Source: Planctomycetaceae bacterium
GTDB lineage: Bacteria; Planctomycetota; Planctomycetia; Pirellulales; UBA1268
Assembly (NCBI GenBank): GCA_003488325.1
Contig: DNLZ01000338.1
Location: 2,028 to 8,832 of the forward strand
DNA length: 6,805 nucleotides
Direction of reading: 5' to 3'
Shown in pieces: positions 1 through 4,631 of this stretch; positions within the stretch are counted from its first letter, which is position 1; each line of letters opens with the position of its first letter. The position numbers were made by a program, and so were the translations under genes. The notes beneath the pieces were generated by a model. It ran no database searches and was not told the origin of the DNA. It worked only from the letters and a program-made list of their open reading frames with translations.

Positions 1-3000
1 GGATACGCGCGGGGGCGAGACGATCGACGCCTCCGGTCCATCCGGGTCTCCGGCGGCTCACCGTCACGGTCGGGGTCGTCCTCGCCGCCTCCATCGCCCA
101 TGCCGACGTTCCACAGCGGATCGACTTCGTGGAGCACGTGCAGCCGATCCTCGCGGAGCACTGCACCCACTGCCACGGGCGTGACGCGGCGACGCGGCAG
201 GGCGGCCTGCGGCTCGACGTGCGCGACGCCGCCCTCGCCGGGGGCGAGTCGGGCCTGGCCGCGATCGCCGTCGGCAGGCCCGCCGAGAGCGAACTCGTCC
301 GCCGGATTCATGCCCGTGATCCCGACGAGATCATGCCGCCGCCGCACGAGAACAAGCCGCTCACGAGCGACGAGAAGGCGATCCTCGAGGCCTGGATCGC
401 CGGCGGTGCGGAGTATGCGGGCCACTGGGCCTTCGAGCCGCCACGGAAGGCGACCCCGCCGGCGGTGCCGGGTGTCACGCACCCGATCGATGCGTTCGTG
501 CGGGGTCGGCTCGCCGCGCGCGGGGTGATGCCCGCACCGCAGGCCGACGACGCCACGCTCTGCCGCCGGCTCTGGCTCGACATCGTGGGGCTGCCGCCGT
601 CGCCCGCCGATATCGAGGCCTTCCGTCGTGACGGCTACGAGCAGACGGTCGAGCGGCTCCTCGCGAGCCCCCGGTATGGCGAGAAGTGGGCCCGTCACTG
701 GCTCGACCTGGCGCGGTACTCCGACTCGAACGGCTACGAGAAGGATCTTCCCCGTGACATGTGGGCGTGGCGTGACTGGGTGATCGCGGCGTGCAACCGC
801 GACCTGCCCTACGACCAGTTCGTGATCGAGCAGATCGCCGGCGACCTGCTGCCGAACGCGACGCAGGACCAGGTCGTGGCCACTGGATTCCTTCGCAACA
901 GCATGCTCAACGAGGAAGGGGCGATCATCGCGGAGGAGTTTCGCATGGTCGAGATGTTCGACCGCATCGACTGCGTCGGCAAGGCGGTCCTCGGCCTGAC
1001 GACGCAGTGCGCCCAGTGCCATTCCCACAAGTTCGACCCGCTCACGCAGGACGAGTACTTCGGGATGTTCGCCTTCCTCAACGACACGTACGAGGCGCGC
1101 TCCTACGTCTACACGCCCGAGCAGCAGCGGGCTCTCGCCGCAATCGGGTCGGAGATCGCCGCCGCCGAGGAGGAGATCCGGCGGCTGCGGCCGCAGTGGC
1201 AGGCCGAACTGGAGGCGTGGGCCGCCGCCGCCGTGGCCCACCTCCCGACGTGGACGCCGATCAGGATGGAGGAGATGCACTCGAACGGCCTGCTCACCCA
1301 TCCCACGCAGCGGGCCGACGGCTCGATCCTGTCGATCGGTCATCGCGACGCGACGCACTTCTTCGACGGCCGCCCCGACCTCGGCGGCGTCACCGGACTG
1401 CAGCTCGAGGCGCTCACCGACGGTGACCTGTTCATGAACGGTCCCGGGCGCGACGACCGCTGGACGGTGGCCCGGCTGCAGGTGCAGGTGAAGAAGCCCG
1501 ACGCGACGGCATGGGAGGATGTGAAGCTCGTGAATGCCACGGCCGACTTCTCCGAGCCGGAGCAGATGGTGCCGCGGCCCGGGTTCGATCCGAAGAAGGC
1601 CGCCGAGGCCAAGGACGGTCCGTCACCGACCGTGTCGGTCGGCCCCGTGGCGAACATGATCGACGCGGACGAGCATTCGGCGTGGCGCGCCGACCGCGGC
1701 CACCTCGTGAGGCACCAGCCGTCCGTGGCGGTGGTGCAGTTCGAGAAGCCGCTCGACCTGCCCGCCGGCACGCAGCTGAGGATCGTGCTCAAGGCGCAGG
1801 GCGGGCCCGGTGACATGCTCGGCTGCTGCCGCCTGAGCCTCACGAAGGATCCGTCGCCCGCCGCACCGCCCATCGACCACGGCGCGATCCTCGCCGCCCG
1901 CACGCCCGGCGCCGAGCGGACCGATGCCGACCGCACGGCGCTCTTCGCCGCGTGGCGCCGGTCGGTCCCCGAGCTCGCGGCGTTGAACGCGCGGATCGCG
2001 GCCGCGTGGGCGAAGGCGCCGCACGCGCCCACCACCGTCATGCACGCGGCGTCCCGGTCGGCCGCACGGCATCGTCCCACGCACCTGCTCGACCGCGGCG
2101 TCTGGAATCAGCCGAAGCACGAGGTCGCGCCGCACGTGCCGGCCGGCCTGCATCCGCTCGTGGCGTCGGACGACCCGCCGCGGCTCGCCTTCGCGAAGTG
2201 GCTCGTCGATCCACGGTCGCCGCTCGCCGCCCGGGTGGCCGTCAACCGCATCTGGCTGACGCTCTTCGGTCAGGGACTCGTCGAGACGCCCGACGACTTC
2301 GGCACCCGCGCCCCGCTGCCGGAGCACCGCGCCCTGCTCGACTGGCTGGCGGTCGATTTTTTCGAGAGGGGCTGGAGCCAGAAGGAGGCGATCCGGCAGA
2401 TCGTGACGAGCGCGACCTATCGGCAGTCGTCCATGGCGACCCCGGAGGCGGTCGCGCGCGACCCCGACAACCGCCTCCTCGCCCGCGGCCCGAGGTTCCG
2501 GCCCGACGCCGAGGTGGTGCGGGATATCGTGCTCGCCGTGTCGGGACTGCTCACCGAGAAGGTCGGCGGACCGAGCGTCTATCCGCCTGTGCCCAAGAAC
2601 GTGCTCGACTTCAACTACGTGCAGATCGCGTGGCCCGAGGCCACGGGCCCCGACCGCTACCGCCGGTCGCTCTACACGTTTCGTCGGCGCTCGATGCCCG
2701 ACCCGGCACTCGGCACGTTCGACGCGCCGAACGGCGACATCTCGTGTGCACGCCGCCTCCGCAGCAACACGCCGCTGGCGGCGCTGACCGGCCTCAACGA
2801 GCCGATCTTCGTCGAGGCGGCCCGCGGCCTCGCCCTGCGGGTGCTCGCCGAGGGTGGTGCCGACGACGCGAGCCGCGTGGAGCGGGCCTTCGTGCTCTGC
2901 ACGGCGCGGCCGCCCACGGCCACCGAGAAGGATGTGCTGCTCGCGTTCCTCGATTCCCGGCGCAGGCGCCTGGCGGACGGCTGGCTCGACCCGCGCGAGA

Positions 3001-3125
3001 TCGCGACCGGCGACGCCGACCGGCTCCCGGCGCTGCCCGCGGGGACGACGCCCCAGGACGCGGCCGCATGGACGCTCCTGGCCCGCGTGCTCTTGAACCT
3101 CGACGAGACCGTGACGAAGAACTGA
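1..3125 (+). CDS. PSCyt1-PSCyt2(DUF1549)-PSD1(DUF1553) di-haem cytochrome-like exported protein, 5' partial
   Basis: This is a planctomycete-type cytochrome-like protein of unknown reaction, probably acting outside the cytoplasm. The frame is open from base 3 to the TGA at 3123-3125 (1040 residues, numbered here from base 3). No ATG, GTG or TTG occurs in frame before the GTG at 129, and the codons before it spell a signal peptide, so the true start lies upstream of the window. PSCyt1 covers about residues 48-125, with haem motif C54-T-H-C57-H58 (base 162) and the likely distal ligand M111 in MPPP. PSCyt2/DUF1549 covers about 162-361, with WLDLARY at 233, QIAGDLLP at 277 and a second haem motif C336-A-Q-C339-H340 followed by SHKFDP. 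A charged, probably coiled segment follows at about 370-415. A beta-rich middle region spans about 420-620, and PSD1/DUF1553 spans about 723-985. The gene is followed after 37 bases by the DUF1501 gene, a usual pairing for the family. Family assignment is firm; function is not known. Confidence 0.93.
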   Translation, partial: IRAGARRSTPPVHPGLRRLTVTVGVVLAASIAHADVPQRIDFVEHVQPILAEHCTHCHGRDAATRQGGLRLDVRDAALAGGESGLAAIAVGRPAESELVRRIHARDPDEIMPPPHENKPLTSDEKAILEAWIAGGAEYAGHWAFEPPRKATPPAVPGVTHPIDAFVRGRLAARGVMPAPQADDATLCRRLWLDIVGLPPSPADIEAFRRDGYEQTVERLLASPRYGEKWARHWLDLARYSDSNGYEKDLPRDMWAWRDWVIAACNRDLPYDQFVIEQIAGDLLPNATQDQVVATGFLRNSMLNEEGAIIAEEFRMVEMFDRIDCVGKAVLGLTTQCAQCHSHKFDPLTQDEYFGMFAFLNDTYEARSYVYTPEQQRALAAIGSEIAAAEEEIRRLRPQWQAELEAWAAAAVAHLPTWTPIRMEEMHSNGLLTHPTQRADGSILSIGHRDATHFFDGRPDLGGVTGLQLEALTDGDLFMNGPGRDDRWTVARLQVQVKKPDATAWEDVKLVNATADFSEPEQMVPRPGFDPKKAAEAKDGPSPTVSVGPVANMIDADEHSAWRADRGHLVRHQPSVAVVQFEKPLDLPAGTQLRIVLKAQGGPGDMLGCCRLSLTKDPSPAAPPIDHGAILAARTPGAERTDADRTALFAAWRRSVPELAALNARIAAAWAKAPHAPTTVMHAASRSAARHRPTHLLDRGVWNQPKHEVAPHVPAGLHPLVASDDPPRLAFAKWLVDPRSPLAARVAVNRIWLTLFGQGLVETPDDFGTRAPLPEHRALLDWLAVDFFERGWSQKEAIRQIVTSATYRQSSMATPEAVARDPDNRLLARGPRFRPDAEVVRDIVLAVSGLLTEKVGGPSVYPPVPKNVLDFNYVQIAWPEATGPDRYRRSLYTFRRRSMPDPALGTFDAPNGDISCARRLRSNTPLAALTGLNEPIFVEAARGLALRVLAEGGADDASRVERAFVLCTARPPTATEKDVLLAFLDSRRRRLADGWLDPREIATGDADRLPALPAGTTPQDAAAWTLLARVLLNLDETVTKN
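48..104 (+). other. Signal peptide of the first cytochrome-like protein
   Basis: Translated in the frame of the large gene, these bases encode a leader with two arginines (51-56), a hydrophobic stretch rich in Leu, Val and Ala, and an Ala-His-Ala site. Cleavage after base 104 would leave a mature protein starting Asp-Val-Pro-Gln. The Sec-type leader fits a protein whose CxxCH motifs need covalent haem attachment outside the cytoplasm. It also shows that the bases before the GTG at 129 are coding. The exact cleavage point is inferred from the AxA pattern only. Confidence 0.8.
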
Positions 3126-3166
3126 TGCGCCCCGACACGAGCGGATGGGGAGGACACGAGCCGTGA
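3125..3166 (+). other. Possible 13-codon linker ORF between genes 1 and 2
   Basis: The ATG at 3125 overlaps the TGA of the upstream gene (TGATG), and the frame runs 13 codons to a TGA at 3164-3166. That stop overlaps the GTG start of the DUF1501 gene (GTGA). The arrangement could let ribosomes pass from gene 1 to gene 2 by termination-reinitiation. There is no obvious ribosome binding site before this ATG and the peptide resembles nothing recognised. Chance is a serious alternative, so this is recorded as a site rather than a gene. Confidence 0.2.
3147..3154 (+). promoter_or_regulatory. Shine-Dalgarno sequence of the DUF1501 gene, fixing the GTG start
   Basis: GGGGAGGA is a strong match to the anti-Shine-Dalgarno core and ends 8 bases before the GTG at 3163. 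The in-frame ATG at 3145 lies immediately before the motif and has no comparable site upstream of it. The 37-base gap that holds this motif shows no terminator-like hairpin with a T run, which supports co-transcription with the upstream gene. Confidence 0.8.
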
Positions 3167-4599
3167 ACCCTGCCGATACGAGCACGATCGCCGCCCTCCG
3201 CGGCCGGCTGGTGGCCCGCCGCTGGTTCTTCGGCGACTGCGGGGTCGGCCTCGCCGGCATCGCGGCCGGCGCACTGGCGGCGCGTGAATCGTCGGCGGCT
3301 GCCCGTGCGCCCGCGCCGCTCGCCGTCAAGGAGCCGCACCACGCGCCCCGGGCGAAGCGCGTGATCTACATGTTTCAGGCGGGCGCCCCCAGCCACCTCG
3401 AGCTGTACGACTGGAAGCCCGCGCTTGCCGCGCGCGACGGCACCCTGCCGCCGGCGAGCCTGCTGGAAGGCTATCGGGCCGCCTTCATCAATCCGAACTC
3501 CGCGCTCCTCGGCCCCAAGTGGCCGTTCCGTCCGTACGGCACGTCCGGCATGGAGATGAGCGAGCTCGTGCCGCACATCGGCGGCATCGCCGACGACATC
3601 TGCCTCGTCCGCTCGATGCAGACCGACGCCGTCAACCACGCCCCCGCGCAGATCCTGATGAACACCGGTTCGCAGCAGTTCGGCCGTCCGAGCTTCGGCG
3701 CGTGGACGCTCTACGGTCTGGGAAGCGAGGCCGAGGACCTGCCCGGGTTCGTGGTGCTCACGAGTGCGAAGGGCACCAGCGGCGGCGCGAGCAACTACGG
3801 CTCCGGCTTCCTGCCCACGGCCTATGGTGGAATTCCGCTGCGGGGCAGCGGCGACCCGGTGCTCTATCTCTCGAATCCCAGGGGCGTCGACCGCGAGACG
3901 CAGCGAGCCTCGCTCGACACGCTCCATCGCCTCAACGACCTCTCCCTCAGCCGCTTCGGCGATCCGCAGACCGCCGCGCGGATCCAGGCCTACGAGCTCG
4001 CCTACCGGCTCCAACAGAGCGCTCCGGAGCTGATGAACCTCGCGGACGAGCCGAAGCAGACCCTCGCCCGCTACGGGATCGCCGACCCCAATCAGCCGGG
4101 TTACGCCCGCAACTGTCTGCTTGCCCGCCGGCTCCTGGAGCGGGGCGTGCGGTTCGTGCAGCTCTTCCACGAGGCCTGGGATCAGCACGGCAACCTGAAG
4201 AACGGCGTCAGGCAGAACTGCCTCGACACCGAGCAGGCGTCCGCGGCGCTCGTGAGCGACCTCAAGGAGCGGGGGCTGCTCGACGACACGATCGTGATCT
4301 GGGGGGGCGAGTTCGGCCGCACCCCGATGGTGCAGGGAGGGAACGACGGCCGCGACCACCACAACCGCGCCTTCTCGCTCTGGCTGGCCGGCGGAGGCCT
4401 GCGCGCCGGGCACGTGCACGGGAGGACCGACGACTTCGGCTTCAACGTCGTCGAGAATCCGGTGCACGTGCACGACCTGCACGCGACGCTCCTCCACCTG
4501 CTCGGCTTCGACCACCTCAGGCTCACGTACCGTTCTCAGGGGCGTGACTACCGGCTCACGGACGTGCATGGCACGCTCGTGAACGGTATCCTCGCCTGA
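3163..4599 (+). CDS. DUF1501 family protein (alkaline-phosphatase-like fold), Tat-type leader
   Basis: This is a complete 478-residue protein, normal in length for DUF1501, a family placed by fold in the alkaline phosphatase/sulfatase superfamily; its substrate is not established. The GTG start is preferred over the ATG at 3145 because the ribosome binding site lies between them. The leader has R19-R20-W-F-F at the twin-arginine position, then a Gly/Ala/Leu-rich hydrophobic stretch to about residue 40, so export in folded form by Tat is likely. Family landmarks follow in order: MFQAGAPSHLELYD at 70-83, SELVPHI and a NHAPAQ block in the first third, W339-D340-Q-H342-G, W380-G-G-E383-F-G-R-T-P, G396-R-D398-H399-H400-N, and V436-H-D438-L-H440-A-T near the end. 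The conserved Asp, Glu and His residues are plausible metal ligands by analogy with the superfamily. No C-x-P-x-R formylglycine motif was seen, so it is not a classical sulfatase. It sits between two PSCyt genes and probably shares their transcript. Confidence 0.93.
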   Translation: MNPADTSTIAALRGRLVARRWFFGDCGVGLAGIAAGALAARESSAAARAPAPLAVKEPHHAPRAKRVIYMFQAGAPSHLELYDWKPALAARDGTLPPASLLEGYRAAFINPNSALLGPKWPFRPYGTSGMEMSELVPHIGGIADDICLVRSMQTDAVNHAPAQILMNTGSQQFGRPSFGAWTLYGLGSEAEDLPGFVVLTSAKGTSGGASNYGSGFLPTAYGGIPLRGSGDPVLYLSNPRGVDRETQRASLDTLHRLNDLSLSRFGDPQTAARIQAYELAYRLQQSAPELMNLADEPKQTLARYGIADPNQPGYARNCLLARRLLERGVRFVQLFHEAWDQHGNLKNGVRQNCLDTEQASAALVSDLKERGLLDDTIVIWGGEFGRTPMVQGGNDGRDHHNRAFSLWLAGGGLRAGHVHGRTDDFGFNVVENPVHVHDLHATLLHLLGFDHLRLTYRSQGRDYRLTDVHGTLVNGILA

Positions 4600-4620
4600 G
4601 GGTCGCCCGGCCCACGCCGC

Positions 4621-4624
4621 AGGA
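4621..4624 (+). promoter_or_regulatory. Shine-Dalgarno sequence of the second cytochrome-like gene
   Basis: AGGA ends 7 bases before the ATG at 4632 (10 before the adjacent in-frame ATG at 4635) and lies in the 32-base gap after the DUF1501 stop. It supports a start at 4632 rather than at the later in-frame GTG at 4668, which has no such motif. An out-of-frame ATG at 4627 gives only two codons before a TGA that overlaps the real start. Confidence 0.65.
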
Positions 4625-4631
4625 CGATGCC

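Noticed and set aside
3145..3162. ATG at 3145 as start of the DUF1501 gene
   Set aside because: The best ribosome binding site (3147-3154) lies downstream of this ATG and 8 bases before the GTG at 3163, so the extra six codons are probably not translated.
1952..3166. 404-codon + strand frame overlapping the first gene
   Set aside because: It is an out-of-frame shadow with an Arg/Ala/Pro-rich product and no motif. Only its last 13 codons, in the gap before DUF1501, were considered separately.
1623..3329. 568-codon open frame on the - strand
   Set aside because: It lies opposite the first gene, whose product has clear PSD1 and middle-region motifs. The translated product is Arg-rich, low in recognisable motifs, and typical of an antisense shadow in G+C-rich DNA.
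3163..4599. Formylglycine-dependent sulfatase
   Set aside because: The fold family is related, but no C/S-x-P-x-R activation motif was found and the motif order is that of DUF1501.
4600..4631. Possible terminator after the DUF1501 gene
   Set aside because: The gap is only 32 bases and G+C-rich. It has no stable hairpin followed by a T run and includes the ribosome binding site of the next gene.
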